A stretch of DNA of 64,000 nt from an uncultured Formosa sp. (GCF_947500765.1 NZ_CANMTH010000002.1:124001-188000), one strand, 5' to 3'; positions 17,743-27,103 are shown, numbered from the stretch's first letter. Notes: generated by a model from the letters alone, not told the origin. Program-made: numbers and translations.

Positions 17743-18531
17743 ATGTGGTTACGTGTTAGTTGTGATTTGGCTTTCGATGTAGAAACTCCAACGCCTTTTA
17801 TTTTAATGTTACGGCCTCGTAGTGGTGCGGAACAATGGGTTGAGCGCGATGAATTTAAAATCTCTCCCAATGTGTCAATCATAGAATTTACAGATGGTTA
17901 CGGGAATCTGTGTCAAAGATTTGTTGCTCCAAAAGGAGATTTGACTATTTATACGACTTCAGATGTGAAAACGTCTGAATTTGTTGATGTAGATTTTGAA
18001 GCCCCTTTTGTAGAAATACAGCATTTACCAAACGATGTACTTTGTTATTTACTGCCTAGCAGATACTGTGAGTCCGATCGCTTTAATGATCTGGCTAATA
18101 CAATTACAGCAAATAAAATGCTTGGTTATAAACAAGTGTATGCTATAGAAGAGTGGCTACGCCAAACGATTAGTTATATTCCAGGGAGTAGTGCTTATCC
18201 AACCTCAGCTATAGAGGTAAATCAAAAAGGGTCTGGTGTTTGTCGAGATTTAGCCCATTTGGGAATTGCGTTATGCAGAAGTTTAAGTATTCCTGCGCGT
18301 ATGGTGGTTGGGTATTTGCATAATTTAAAACCCATGGATATGCATGCTTGGTTTGAGGCTTATGTTGGTGGACGTTGGTATGTTTTTGATGCCACACAAT
18401 CAGGAGTAAAAGGCGGATATGTGTCTGTAGGCTACGGACTAGATGCAGCCGACGTGGCTATTTTTAATCAGTTTGGACCTGTTGTTCATACAATAAAACA
18501 ACATGTTACTGTGACTCAAATTAAAAATTAA
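17743..18531 (+). CDS. Transglutaminase-like family protein
   Basis: Papain-fold protein of 262 residues. An N-terminal beta domain (MWLRVSCDLAFDVETPTPFI) is followed by the transglutaminase core. The catalytic triad is present: Cys in GSGVCRDLAHLG, His in DMHAWFEAYVG and Asp in WYVFDATQSG. No signal peptide is seen, so it is probably cytoplasmic. Family members act as cysteine peptidases or amidases on peptides. The precise substrate cannot be told. It is monocistronic between terminators. Confidence 0.9.
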   Translation: MWLRVSCDLAFDVETPTPFILMLRPRSGAEQWVERDEFKISPNVSIIEFTDGYGNLCQRFVAPKGDLTIYTTSDVKTSEFVDVDFEAPFVEIQHLPNDVLCYLLPSRYCESDRFNDLANTITANKMLGYKQVYAIEEWLRQTISYIPGSSAYPTSAIEVNQKGSGVCRDLAHLGIALCRSLSIPARMVVGYLHNLKPMDMHAWFEAYVGGRWYVFDATQSGVKGGYVSVGYGLDAADVAIFNQFGPVVHTIKQHVTVTQIKN

Positions 18532-18621
18532 GACACGAGCTGTTTTGTAGATCTATTTAAATACAACTAAGAGTATGTTCGTGTTAAAATGAATAATTAT
18601 TATTAAGTCATGTGTAAAATA

Positions 18622-18655
18622 TAAAAGCATCTCTTTTTGAGATGCTTTTATATTT
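18622..18655. terminator. Terminator after transglutaminase-like gene
   Basis: Perfect 12-base-pair stem TAAAAGCATCTC / GAGATGCTTTTA with a TTTTT loop and T-rich flank. It lies about 90 bases after the transglutaminase stop and could also end the convergent HMA transcript. Confidence 0.8.
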
Positions 18656-18777
18656 ATTTATGTAACAGCGTTTAAATTCATGCTTTTTAAGTCGTACAAC
18701 ATCTTTCTTTTCTGTCTGCAGAATATGCCATCGTAACACCTTCAAATTTACTTTTAAAGTTTCCGTTACAGAGTTAT

Positions 18778-19197
18778 CTATTTTCTTGTTTCTTTTGTAC
18801 TTGTTGTTTCAAAATTATCTACAGTTTTCATGTCATTTACACTGTACATATCTCCAGATCCAGTTACAGTCTCTTCAAGTGTTGCTGTATTTACTTTAGA
18901 GACATCATATTCTACCATAGCTAATTTTTTGTCAAAACTTACTGTTGCAGATTTTACTCCATCAAGTTTAGATAATTTTTTCTCTATGGTATTAGCGCAA
19001 CCAATTTGGCAAGTCATTCCTTTAATAGTGAATTCTGCTTTGGCATAAGTTGCATTTGGATCTATAGTTTTAGCTACAGTTTCTATAGGAGTAGCCGCTT
19101 CTACTGTTTTTATTTCAGGTTCAGCTGATTTGTTTTTACATGAAAAAGATACTACTGAAAGTAATACTACAGCAAAAATAATTTTAAAATGTTTCAT
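18778..19197 (-). CDS. Heavy-metal-associated (HMA) domain lipoprotein
   Basis: Lipoprotein of 139 residues (lipobox VSFSC, Cys about 20) with one ferredoxin-like HMA domain at about 50-120. The metal site reads GMTCQIGCANTIEKKL, a CxxxC spacing rather than the usual CxxC of copper chaperones. It is likely a periplasmic metal-binding protein, possibly for copper. The C-terminus ends KETRK at a TAG. A Cys-containing peptide in another frame follows directly. A TAAATTTG box lies upstream. Confidence 0.85.
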   Translation of the reverse strand: MKHFKIIFAVVLLSVVSFSCKNKSAEPEIKTVEAATPIETVAKTIDPNATYAKAEFTIKGMTCQIGCANTIEKKLSKLDGVKSATVSFDKKLAMVEYDVSKVNTATLEETVTGSGDMYSVNDMKTVDNFETTSTKETRK

Positions 19198-19220
19198 TTA
19201 GTCAAAAATTTATAGGTGAA

Positions 19221-19228
19221 CAAATTTA
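19221..19228 (-). promoter_or_regulatory. Predicted -7 box of HMA gene
   Basis: TAAATTTG on the minus strand, 23 bases upstream of the start codon, matching TAnnTTTG. No -33 element is clear. Confidence 0.4.
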
Positions 19229-19287
19229 GTGATTTAAGTGATTTTTCATGTTAAAAGTTTCATTTTTGTAGCGTTAGAATAAGTTAT

Positions 19288-20163
19288 ATGAGCGAAAACA
19301 CTTCAAAATGGGCCTATCTTTTTGTATTGTCGTTAATCTGGGGGAGTTCCTTTATTTTAATGAAAAAAGCACTTATTGGAGTGACTCCTTTTCAATTGGG
19401 AGCTTTAAGAAATATTTTTACAGCTTTAATCTTATTTACGGTAGGTTTAAAATATATTAAAACTATAGATAAAACTGCTTGGAAATGGATTGCGTTATCT
19501 GGAGTTTTTGGATCGTTTATACCTGCTTTTCTATTTGCTATTGCTGAAACGGAAATAGATAGTGCTATTGCTTCTATTTTAAATTCTTTAGTGCCGCTTC
19601 AAACCATATTAGTTGGTTTTGCGGTGTTTCAAATAGCATCAACGAAACGTCAGATTTTTGGTGTTGTTTTAGGGTTTATAGGAACTGCTTTGTTAGTTAT
19701 GGAAGGAGCCGATTTAAATCCACATCAGAATTACTTATACGCGGGCTACATTGTATTAGCGACTGTAATGTATGCCTTTAATGTAAATATTATTAAAAGC
19801 CATTTACAGCATTTAAAACCACTAACCATTGCGACTGGTAATTATGTGGTGGTGGTAATTCCTGCGTTTATAATATTGTTGTTTACTGGTTTTTTTGAAA
19901 GTTCTAATTTGCATCAACCAGCACTTAAAATGGCTTTAGTTTATATTTTTATTTTATCCTTTTTTGGAACAGCATTGGCTAAAGTGTTATTTAATAAATT
20001 AATTAGAATATCTACGCCTGTATTTGCCTCTTCTGTAACCTATGTAATGCCTATTGTTGCGTTAACTTGGGGGTTTTTAGATGGAGAAGGTTTTAGTTTA
20101 TTACAAGGTTTTGCTTCTTTAATTATTTTGTTAGGCGTGTATTTGGCTAATAAAAAGGCATAA
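19288..20163 (+). CDS. EamA/DMT family transporter
   Basis: Inner-membrane permease of 291 residues with about ten helices arranged as two EamA repeats. The first opens WAYLFVLSLIWGSSFILMKKALIG and ends GAL-type helices near residue 135; the second begins about residue 150 (AGYIVLATVMYAFNVNII). It is probably a metabolite exporter. The substrate cannot be predicted from sequence. It converges on the M16 peptidase pair and shares a terminator. Confidence 0.9.
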   Translation: MSENTSKWAYLFVLSLIWGSSFILMKKALIGVTPFQLGALRNIFTALILFTVGLKYIKTIDKTAWKWIALSGVFGSFIPAFLFAIAETEIDSAIASILNSLVPLQTILVGFAVFQIASTKRQIFGVVLGFIGTALLVMEGADLNPHQNYLYAGYIVLATVMYAFNVNIIKSHLQHLKPLTIATGNYVVVVIPAFIILLFTGFFESSNLHQPALKMALVYIFILSFFGTALAKVLFNKLIRISTPVFASSVTYVMPIVALTWGFLDGEGFSLLQGFASLIILLGVYLANKKA

Positions 20164-20190
20164 AAAAACCGAAGCGTGAACTTCGGTTTT
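20164..20190. terminator. Bidirectional terminator, EamA / M16 operon
   Basis: AAAACCGAAG / CTTCGGTTTT stem with a six-base loop between two convergent stop codons. Confidence 0.8.
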
Positions 20191-20212
20191 AATCTGAAAT
20201 ATTTTAGTCTGA

Positions 20213-22264
20213 TTATTTGAAATCTTCGTCTGAAATACCTTCGTTAACTTTTATTTCTGTAACTGTAAAATCGAATTTTTGAGGTCCCATAGTTTGAGAT
20301 AATTTATAAGGAAATTTAATACCGTTTAAATCTTTATAATCTGAATAAAATAATGAAGAGCTTCCCATAGGAGTTGTTCTTTCTTCTTTTATTTTTAGTC
20401 CAGAATCTACGCTAAAGAATAAAGATAATTCCTCGTCTACTTTAATTTTATAGGCGTTTTCTCCATCTACGGCTTCAATTTTTTCTAAAGTAACACCGCT
20501 GTCTAAATAGCCAACTTCAGGAAAAGGAGCAGATTCTGCTATAGTTTTCTTAACCTCATCTTCTGTCATGTCTTTTTTCTGACCTTGCATAACGGCGTAT
20601 CCAGTTTTACCATTCATTGCTGTTTTCATTATAGATTGTCCCATGGCAGTAATTTCTTGGGCAAATTGATTTTTAGATGTTTTCTTCATTTCTAAAACCA
20701 TCATAACCCCTGGTTGTACTTCTGCTTCAGCTTGCATTAAAAGCGTGTTTACAGTACCTACTTTTTCTTTTCCACCAATAGCAGTGATATAGTTTTGAAT
20801 TACAGTTTCTGCAGTTACGCCTTCAGGAATAGCAATCTCGTAAACCGGTTTCTCTATAGGTGTTGCATATTTATCGTAATATTTAATTGGAAGTCCTGTT
20901 TTTTCAAGATTAGTTAAAATATCACTTCCTTTACCTACAACAATAACACGTGAATTTCCAGATTCAAAATATTTGTTCGCTGCTTTTTGAATGTCTTCTG
21001 CCGTTACAGCATTTATTTTTTGTAAATACGTTTCGTAGAAATCTTCTGGTAAGTTGTTTAATTTAATGTCTAAAGCATACCCTGCAACAGTTTCAGGTTT
21101 TTCTAAAGCCATAACAAAACTACCAATGTATTTTGCTTTAGCACTTTCTAAATCTTTAGGGTTTACAGGTTCTGTTTTAATTCTATTAATTTCATTTAAA
21201 ATTTGAACAACGGCACTATCTGTAACTGTGTTTCTTACTTGAGAGCTTGCTTCAAAACGGCCAGCGTTATAACGGCTATCGTTAAGTGAGGAATAAGCAC
21301 CATACGTGTAAGCATGTTCTTCACGAAGGTTTTTAAATAAATAACCTTCTCCACCACCACCTAAAATGTAGTTTGCAAGTTTAGCAGCAAAATAATCGGC
21401 ATTATTCATTTTAAAATCAACATTATTTGTTACAACAATGTTAGATTGTACTGCGTTTGGAGCGTCTATAAAGTCTATTTGTGTGCTGTTAACATTTGCT
21501 GTTAGAGCAGGAGTTGCTGTGGTTATTTTAGCAGCTTTTTTCCATTTACCAAAATCTTTAGTAATGGCTTTTTTTACTTTTTTATAGTCTACATCTCCAA
21601 CAACAACGAGGTATGCGTTGTTAGGAATAAAATAAGTGGTGTAAAAATCTTTAACGTCTTGAAGTGTTACATTGTTAACTGTTTCTTCAGTAGTGAATTC
21701 TCCGTAAGGATTGTCTTTTCCGTAAGATAATGCATCACCAACTCTAGAAGCAATAGCATCAACACTTTTTTCTTGAGATTTTAAACCTTCAATAAGTTGT
21801 TTTTTACTTTTTTGAAATTCCTCTTCAGTAAATAATGGATTGATTGCTGCATCTGCCATTAATTCTAAAATACGTTCAGTATATTTTGTTAAAGATGATG
21901 CGTAACCACTTTGAGATCCAAATCCTAAACGAGCTCCTAAGAAGTCTATTTCGTCATTAAATTCGTCTTTAGGAATAGATGTTGTTCCGTTACCTAACAT
22001 GTCAGAAAGTAAGCTTGAAACGCCTGCTTTGTTGCCTTCGGTAATAGGTGTGTTGTTTAATCTTAAAGAGTAAGTTACTTTAGGTAATTTATGGTTTTCT
22101 ACCACAAGTACTTTAATTCCGTTTTTTAGTTGGAATTCTTGTGGTGTTTTTAAAGTAATTTTTGGAGCAGGTCCTGGTTCGGGTTGTTTAGATCTGTCTA
22201 TTTGAGCATGAACGCCAACAGACATTAAAAACAATACTAATAATATTGATATTTTTGTTTTCAT
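20213..22264 (-). CDS. M16 family protein lacking the zinc motif, with C-terminal lipoprotein-like domain
   Basis: Secreted protein of 683 residues (signal MKTKISILLVLFLMSVGVHAQ). Two M16 modules span about 30-470, but the HxxEH signature is replaced: AGVSSLLSDMLGNGT stands where catalytic homologues have HFxEHxxF. It is thus the presumed non-catalytic subunit of a heterodimer with its neighbour. Residues about 480-683 form an extra beta-rich domain resembling outer-membrane lipoprotein carriers of the LolA/LppX type. It is encoded 17 bases after the catalytic gene on the same strand. Confidence 0.88.
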   Translation of the reverse strand: MKTKISILLVLFLMSVGVHAQIDRSKQPEPGPAPKITLKTPQEFQLKNGIKVLVVENHKLPKVTYSLRLNNTPITEGNKAGVSSLLSDMLGNGTTSIPKDEFNDEIDFLGARLGFGSQSGYASSLTKYTERILELMADAAINPLFTEEEFQKSKKQLIEGLKSQEKSVDAIASRVGDALSYGKDNPYGEFTTEETVNNVTLQDVKDFYTTYFIPNNAYLVVVGDVDYKKVKKAITKDFGKWKKAAKITTATPALTANVNSTQIDFIDAPNAVQSNIVVTNNVDFKMNNADYFAAKLANYILGGGGEGYLFKNLREEHAYTYGAYSSLNDSRYNAGRFEASSQVRNTVTDSAVVQILNEINRIKTEPVNPKDLESAKAKYIGSFVMALEKPETVAGYALDIKLNNLPEDFYETYLQKINAVTAEDIQKAANKYFESGNSRVIVVGKGSDILTNLEKTGLPIKYYDKYATPIEKPVYEIAIPEGVTAETVIQNYITAIGGKEKVGTVNTLLMQAEAEVQPGVMMVLEMKKTSKNQFAQEITAMGQSIMKTAMNGKTGYAVMQGQKKDMTEDEVKKTIAESAPFPEVGYLDSGVTLEKIEAVDGENAYKIKVDEELSLFFSVDSGLKIKEERTTPMGSSSLFYSDYKDLNGIKFPYKLSQTMGPQKFDFTVTEIKVNEGISDEDFK

Positions 22265-22281
22265 TTTGTATACGTTTTTGG

Positions 22282-23601
22282 TTATTGCTTTTTCTCTTCC
22301 GGTAAGTATTCTAATAATAACCTTTGGTTAGTGTTTAAATACTTTTTAGCAACAGCTTGAATATCTTCTCTGGTAATAGATCTGTAAATATTAATTTCGT
22401 TATTAATTAAATTAACATCGTCGTAAAGTAGATAATAAGTTGCTAAAGAGCTTGCAATACCTTCGACACTAGAATTTGAGTTTACAAATTGGTTTTCAAA
22501 TTGATTAAGTAGTTTTTGGTAATCTCTTTCTGAAATTAAATCGGTTTGAATTTTTACAATTTCTTCATCGATTTCTTTCGTTAAATCTGTAAGTTTTATA
22601 TCTCCTAACGGAAGTCCGTAAATAATGTAAGCACTATAATCTTCCTGACTAATATTCATCGCTCCAACTTGTAAAGCCATCTTTTTTTCGTCTACAAGTT
22701 TTTTGTATAGTTTAGACGATTTTCCGCCACTTAAATATTGAGAAATCATATTTAAAACATAAGAGTCTTTGGCTTTGTAAGATGGTGTTCTGTAAGCTTC
22801 AATAATAGCAGGCACTTGAATGTTGCTGTCGTAAGCTTTAGCATCAATTTCTGTGGTAATAGGATTTTCTTTTGGTAAGTTTCTTACAATAGGAGTTCCT
22901 TTTGGAATTGGACCAAAGTAATCTTTAATCATTTTCTTAACTTCAGACTTATTTATATCACCAGCAACAACTAAGACAGCATTGTTTGGAATGTAATATT
23001 TTTTATTGAAGTCTTGAAACTCCTGAAGCGTTGCAGCATCTAAGTGTTCCATTTTACCAATAGTTGTCCATCGGTATGGGTGTTTTTTAAAAAGATTAAC
23101 TTTTACTTGTTCTAAAAACTTTCCGTAAGGTTGGTTATCTACACGCATACGTTTTTCTTCTTTTACCACCTCGTTTTGTGTGTCTACACCTATTTGGTTA
23201 ATAATAGGATGCATTAAACGTTCAGACTCTAACCATAAGCCTAGTTCTACTTTATTAGAAGGGAAAACTTCGTAATAATAGGTTCTGTCGTCTGTAGTGT
23301 TAGCATTGAATTTACCACCGTTTGCAGGGATAATTTTCATAAATTCTCCACGTTCAATATTTTCTGTACCTTCAAATAATAGGTGTTCAAAAAAGTGGGC
23401 AAATCCTGTTCTTTCTGGATTTTCATCTTTAGCTCCTACGTGGTACATTACCGAAGTCGTTACAACTGGAGCAGAATTGTCTTGGTGTAGGATAACATGC
23501 AGTCCGTTGTCCAAATCGTACTCTTCAAATTCAACTTTTTGAGCTGTAGCCAAATGACCTACAAGCAACAAAGAAGCTAAAGAAAATAAGCATTTTTTCA
23601 T
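22282..23601 (-). CDS. M16 family zinc metallopeptidase, catalytic subunit
   Basis: Secreted peptidase of 439 residues with a signal peptide (MKKCLFSLASLLLVGHLATAQ). The inverted zinc motif is intact: GFAHFFEHLLFEGTENI (HxxEH) with the downstream Glu in the NEVVKEEKRMR region. The second half is an M16 C-terminal domain with the Arg/Tyr region LNMISQYLSGGKSSKLYK. It is first in the two-gene operon. The pair probably forms a periplasmic peptidasome-like dimer that clears peptides. Confidence 0.92.
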   Translation of the reverse strand: MKKCLFSLASLLLVGHLATAQKVEFEEYDLDNGLHVILHQDNSAPVVTTSVMYHVGAKDENPERTGFAHFFEHLLFEGTENIERGEFMKIIPANGGKFNANTTDDRTYYYEVFPSNKVELGLWLESERLMHPIINQIGVDTQNEVVKEEKRMRVDNQPYGKFLEQVKVNLFKKHPYRWTTIGKMEHLDAATLQEFQDFNKKYYIPNNAVLVVAGDINKSEVKKMIKDYFGPIPKGTPIVRNLPKENPITTEIDAKAYDSNIQVPAIIEAYRTPSYKAKDSYVLNMISQYLSGGKSSKLYKKLVDEKKMALQVGAMNISQEDYSAYIIYGLPLGDIKLTDLTKEIDEEIVKIQTDLISERDYQKLLNQFENQFVNSNSSVEGIASSLATYYLLYDDVNLINNEINIYRSITREDIQAVAKKYLNTNQRLLLEYLPEEKKQ

Positions 23602-23978
23602 TGTGAGTTTGTGTTAAGTTGATTTTTGATTTATTGATATGTCTAATAGCATATGTAATAGTTACATACTTAAGCGAAAATAAGGAATGATTACTTTTTA
23701 GAAGTGTAATCTGTTAAAAAAATATATATTTTTATGAATTGGTAAATATGAAGGATACATTTATTAATTCTGTAAAGAATAACTATTTTAAGTAGCTAAT
23801 TGTTTGTAATAAAAGATAACAAAATATTGATATTAAGAAACTTGTCTTGTTTTTAATGCAAAATTTTTAAAAAGAGCATATTTTTTGTTTCTATTTATAG
23901 AAAACATTTGTTGTTTAATTAATTAGGAGTATATTTGCACTCATTTTTGAATAAAATTAATAAATAAAACGTTACGCT
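23602..23978. other. Gap between M16 operon and rplU
   Basis: About 377 AT-rich bases between divergent genes. It contains the rplU promoter (23907-23937) and, on the peptidase side, a small dyad TATGTAA-TAG-TTACATA near 23652. A near-match TATTTTCG on the minus strand could be the M16 promoter. No coding potential seen. Confidence 0.5.
23907..23937 (+). promoter_or_regulatory. Predicted rplU-rpmA promoter
   Basis: TTTG (23907-23910), 19-base spacer, TATATTTG (23930-23937). A very good match to the Bacteroidota consensus. The rplU ATG follows 41 bases later. Confidence 0.7.
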
Positions 23979-24599
23979 ATGTACGCAATTGTAGAGATAG
24001 CAGGGCAACAATTTAAAGTTGTAAAAGACCAAAAAGTGTTTGTTCACCGTTTAGCTTCTGAAGAAGGAGATGCAGTATCATTTGATAATGTACTTCTTAT
24101 AGGAGACGGTGACAATATTACTTTAGGCGCCCCGGCTATAGATGGAGCACAAGTAAGTGCAAAAATCTTAAAACACCTTCAAGGTGATAAAGTTATTGTT
24201 TTCAAGAAAAAGAGACGTAAAGGTTACCGTGTTAAAAATGGTCACCGTCAAGCTCTTACTGAAATCGTAATTGAAAGCATTGCTGCTTCTGGAGCTAAAA
24301 AAGCTGCACCAGCAACAAAAGCTAAAAAAGCAACTGCTACTAAAGCAGATGATTTAAAGAAAATCGAAGGTGCTGGACCTAAGGCTGCTGAAGCTTTAGT
24401 AAATGCAGGAATCGATACTTTCGCTAAAGTAGCAAATACACCAGCTGAGAAATTAAGCGAAGTATTAACTGCTGCTAGTTCAAGATTATCTCACATCGTT
24501 ACAGAAACTTGGCCTAAACAAGCTCAGTTAGCTGCAGATGGTAAATGGGATGAGTTAAAAGTATTACAAGACAAATTAGACGGTGGAATTGAAAAGTAA
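23979..24599 (+). CDS. rplU: Ribosomal protein L21 with C-terminal helix-hairpin-helix extension
   Basis: Residues 1-100 are L21 (MYAIVEIAGQQFKVVKDQ, KKKRRKGYRVKNGHRQ). After an Ala/Lys-rich linker (about 105-122), residues 123-206 form a HhH-type domain (DDLKKIEGAGPKAAEALVNAGI) of the kind used for nucleic-acid contacts. Typical L21 has about 103 residues, so this is about twice the usual length. The extension is in frame with no sign of sequencing error, and I know of similar fused L21 proteins in Flavobacteria. It is followed by rpmA in the usual ribosomal pair. Confidence 0.95.
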   Translation: MYAIVEIAGQQFKVVKDQKVFVHRLASEEGDAVSFDNVLLIGDGDNITLGAPAIDGAQVSAKILKHLQGDKVIVFKKKRRKGYRVKNGHRQALTEIVIESIAASGAKKAAPATKAKKATATKADDLKKIEGAGPKAAEALVNAGIDTFAKVANTPAEKLSEVLTAASSRLSHIVTETWPKQAQLAADGKWDELKVLQDKLDGGIEK

Positions 24600-24641
24600 T
24601 TTTCAAATTCATTATTATTAACAATATAAAACCTTAAGACA

Positions 24642-24902
24642 ATGGCTCACAAAAAAGGGGTAGGTAGTTCTAAGAACGGTAGAGAATCAGAATCAAAACG
24701 CTTAGGTGTTAAGATTTTTGGAGGTCAAGCCGCAATCGCAGGAAATATCATCATAAGACAAAGAGGAAATACACATCACCCAGGTGAAAATGTGTATGGA
24801 GGTAAAGATCATACATTACATGCTAAAGTAGATGGTGTTGTGAAATTTACAAAGAAGAAAGACAACAAGTCTTACGTTTCTATAGTTCCTTTCGAGGTTT
24901 AA
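24642..24902 (+). CDS. rpmA: 50S ribosomal protein L27
   Basis: Eighty-six residues starting [22 protein letters not shown] with the conserved [28 protein letters not shown] block. L27 contacts the peptidyl transferase centre. The N-terminus starts directly at the mature sequence, without the cleaved leader found in Firmicutes. It is co-transcribed with rplU and ends at a strong terminator. Confidence 0.97.
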   Translation: MAHKKGVGSSKNGRESESKRLGVKIFGGQAAIAGNIIIRQRGNTHHPGENVYGGKDHTLHAKVDGVVKFTKKKDNKSYVSIVPFEV

Positions 24903-24925
24903 GAAATAATTTTCTTTACAATATT

Positions 24926-24957
24926 AAAGTCCTTGCAATTATTTGCAAGGACTTTTT
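24926..24957 (+). terminator. Terminator after rpmA
   Basis: Thirteen-base-pair stem AAAGTCCTTGCAA / TTGCAAGGACTTT, four-base loop, then TT. Confidence 0.85.
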
Positions 24958-25014
24958 GTGTTTCGGTTTATTTATATTTTTTTAAATTAAATCAACTTCA
25001 GTATAACCCATAAA

Positions 25015-25047
25015 AAAAATCCCAAACGAAATACGCTTGGGATTTTT
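25015..25047 (-). terminator. Terminator of ahcY
   Basis: Stem AAAAATCCCAA / TTGGGATTTTT with an 11-base loop, placed about 48 bases past the ahcY stop on the minus strand. Confidence 0.7.
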
Positions 25048-25094
25048 AATATTTATAAAATAGTTGCTAATTTAATAGTGCAACTTGCTTCTAT

Positions 25095-26411
25095 TTAGTA
25101 TCTGTAATACTCAGGTTTAAACGGTCCTTCAACAGTTACTCCAATGTATTCTGCTTGGTCTGCTTTTAACTCTGTAAGTTCAACACCAATTTTAGCTAAG
25201 TGTAATTTTGCTACTTTTTCATCTAAATGTTTTGGTAACATATATACTTCGTTTTTGTAAGCGTCTCTGTTAGTCCACAATTCGATTTGTGCTAAGGTCT
25301 GGTTTGTAAATGAGTTACTCATTACAAAACTAGGGTGACCAGTTGCACAACCTAAGTTTACTAAACGACCTTCGGCTAATAAAATAATATCTTTTCCGTC
25401 TATTGTATATTTATCAACTTGAGGTTTGATTGTGTTTTTAGTATCTCCGTAATTATCGTTTAACCAACCTACTTGTATTTCATTATCGAAATGGCCAATA
25501 TTACAAACTATTGTTTTGTCTTTCATAGCTTTAAAATGTTCGCCACGAACAATATCTTTGTTTCCAGTAGTGGTAATTACAATGTCTGCATTAGAGACTA
25601 CAGTTTCTAATTTTTTTACTTCAAAACCATCCATTGAGGCTTGTAAAGCACAAATAGGATCTATTTCTGTAACAGTAACTATACTTCCTGCACCTTTAAA
25701 AGATGCCGCTGTACCTTTACCAACATCTCCATAACCACAAACTACAACGCGTTTTCCTGCTAGCATAACATCTGTAGCACGACGAATAGCATCTACAGCA
25801 CTTTCTCTACATCCGTATTTGTTGTCGAATTTAGATTTTGTAACAGAATCGTTTACGTTAATTGCTGGCATTGGTAATGTCCCATTTTTCATACGTTCGT
25901 ATAAACGGTGAACTCCAGTTGTTGTTTCTTCAGATAAACCATTAATACCATCAACTAATTCTGGGTATTTGTCTAAAACCATGTTGGTTAAATCTCCACC
26001 ATCATCTAGAATCATGTTTAAAGGCTTTCTGTCTTCACCAAAAAATAAGGTTTGTTCTATACACCAGTCAAATTCTTCTTCATTTAATCCTTTCCAAGCA
26101 TAAACAGCTGTGCCGCCTTCAGCAATTGCAGCAGCAGCTTGATCTTGAGTAGAGAAAATATTACAAGAACTCCAAGTTACTTCTGCTCCTAAAGCTTTTA
26201 AAGTTTCTATTAAAACGGCAGTTTGAATGGTCATATGTAAACATCCTGCAATTCTTGCACCTTTTAAAGGTTGGCTTTCTTTGTACTCTTCACGAAGGCT
26301 CATTAAACCTGGCATTTCAGCTTCGGCTAACTCTATTTCTTTTCTTCCCCAAGCCGCAAGCGACATGTCTTTTACTTTATATGGTACGTAAGGAATCGTT
26401 TTTGTATTCAT
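25095..26411 (-). CDS. ahcY: Adenosylhomocysteinase
   Basis: NAD-dependent cytoplasmic enzyme that hydrolyses S-adenosylhomocysteine, relieving methyltransferase inhibition. At 438 residues it is full length. Hallmarks: [38 protein letters not shown], the Rossmann signature [18 protein letters not shown] and the C-terminal [10 protein letters not shown]. Transcribed alone, divergent from the phosphopantetheinyl transferase gene. A TAACTTTG -7 box is visible upstream. Confidence 0.97.
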   Translation of the reverse strand: MNTKTIPYVPYKVKDMSLAAWGRKEIELAEAEMPGLMSLREEYKESQPLKGARIAGCLHMTIQTAVLIETLKALGAEVTWSSCNIFSTQDQAAAAIAEGGTAVYAWKGLNEEEFDWCIEQTLFFGEDRKPLNMILDDGGDLTNMVLDKYPELVDGINGLSEETTTGVHRLYERMKNGTLPMPAINVNDSVTKSKFDNKYGCRESAVDAIRRATDVMLAGKRVVVCGYGDVGKGTAASFKGAGSIVTVTEIDPICALQASMDGFEVKKLETVVSNADIVITTTGNKDIVRGEHFKAMKDKTIVCNIGHFDNEIQVGWLNDNYGDTKNTIKPQVDKYTIDGKDIILLAEGRLVNLGCATGHPSFVMSNSFTNQTLAQIELWTNRDAYKNEVYMLPKHLDEKVAKLHLAKIGVELTELKADQAEYIGVTVEGPFKPEYYRY

Positions 26412-26442
26412 AATTGTATATTTGTCTCTAAATTTAAGAGCG

Positions 26443-26450
26443 CAAAGTTA
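26443..26450 (-). promoter_or_regulatory. Predicted ahcY -7 box
   Basis: TAACTTTG on the minus strand, 31 bases upstream of the ahcY start. A TATATTTG at 26417-26424 on the plus strand could serve the divergent gene. Confidence 0.45.
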
Positions 26451-26473
26451 CATAATAAGTACGAGAAATATAA

Positions 26474-27100
26474 ATGCCAGTATATAAAACACTACATCCT
26501 AATTCACAAACTACTGTTAAGATATGGAAGATCACGGAATCTTATGATGAATTGTTTCAAGGAGTTAAGATGAAACCCGATAGTTTATTGCGTGTATTTG
26601 GTATGAAAAGTGAACTTCATAGGCGTGGGTTTTTAAGTGTAAGACATCTTTTAGCTGCTTTTGGATATACAGATTTCGATTTGTATTACGACGAAAATGG
26701 TAAACCACACTTAAAAGATGGTAAATATATTTCGATAACGCATTCGTTTAATTTTTCTGGAGTTATTATTAGTGATAGTAAAACAGGAATAGATATTGAG
26801 AAAAATCGAGAAAAAGTAAAATTAATAGCCCATAAATTTTCAAATTATGAATTTTGCTACTTAAATGAAGATGAAATTGATTATGTTAAAAAACTTACCG
26901 TTATTTGGGGAGCAAAGGAAGCATTATATAAATTGTATGCGACACCAGGATTAAGTTTTCATAATCATATTTTGGTGATACCTTTTGATTTAAATGAAGG
27001 CAAAACAATTGCTTGGATAGATTATAAAGAAAACAAGAGGCGCTTCGACATCTATTTTTTAGAGATAGAAGATTTTACTTGTGTATACACCGTGACATAA
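26474..27100 (+). CDS. 4'-phosphopantetheinyl transferase superfamily protein
   Basis: Moves phosphopantetheine from CoA to a carrier-protein serine. The 208 residues show the two superfamily motifs: GIDIEKNREKV (Mg-binding Asp) at about 113 and WGAKEALYKLY (WxxKEA) at about 146. An LSHSFNFSGVI-like ISITHSFNFSG precedes the first motif. It is shorter than Sfp and nearer the HetI/AcpT class. No polyketide or peptide synthase is nearby, so its carrier is not evident. The next gene begins three bases after its stop. Confidence 0.85.
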   Translation: MPVYKTLHPNSQTTVKIWKITESYDELFQGVKMKPDSLLRVFGMKSELHRRGFLSVRHLLAAFGYTDFDLYYDENGKPHLKDGKYISITHSFNFSGVIISDSKTGIDIEKNREKVKLIAHKFSNYEFCYLNEDEIDYVKKLTVIWGAKEALYKLYATPGLSFHNHILVIPFDLNEGKTIAWIDYKENKRRFDIYFLEIEDFTCVYTVT

Positions 27101-27103
27101 ATA

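Noticed and set aside
23645-23665. TATGTAA-TAG-TTACATA dyad upstream of the M16 operon as a possible operator
   Set aside because: Only seven base pairs, no conservation evidence and no adjacent regulator gene. Too weak to annotate as an operator.
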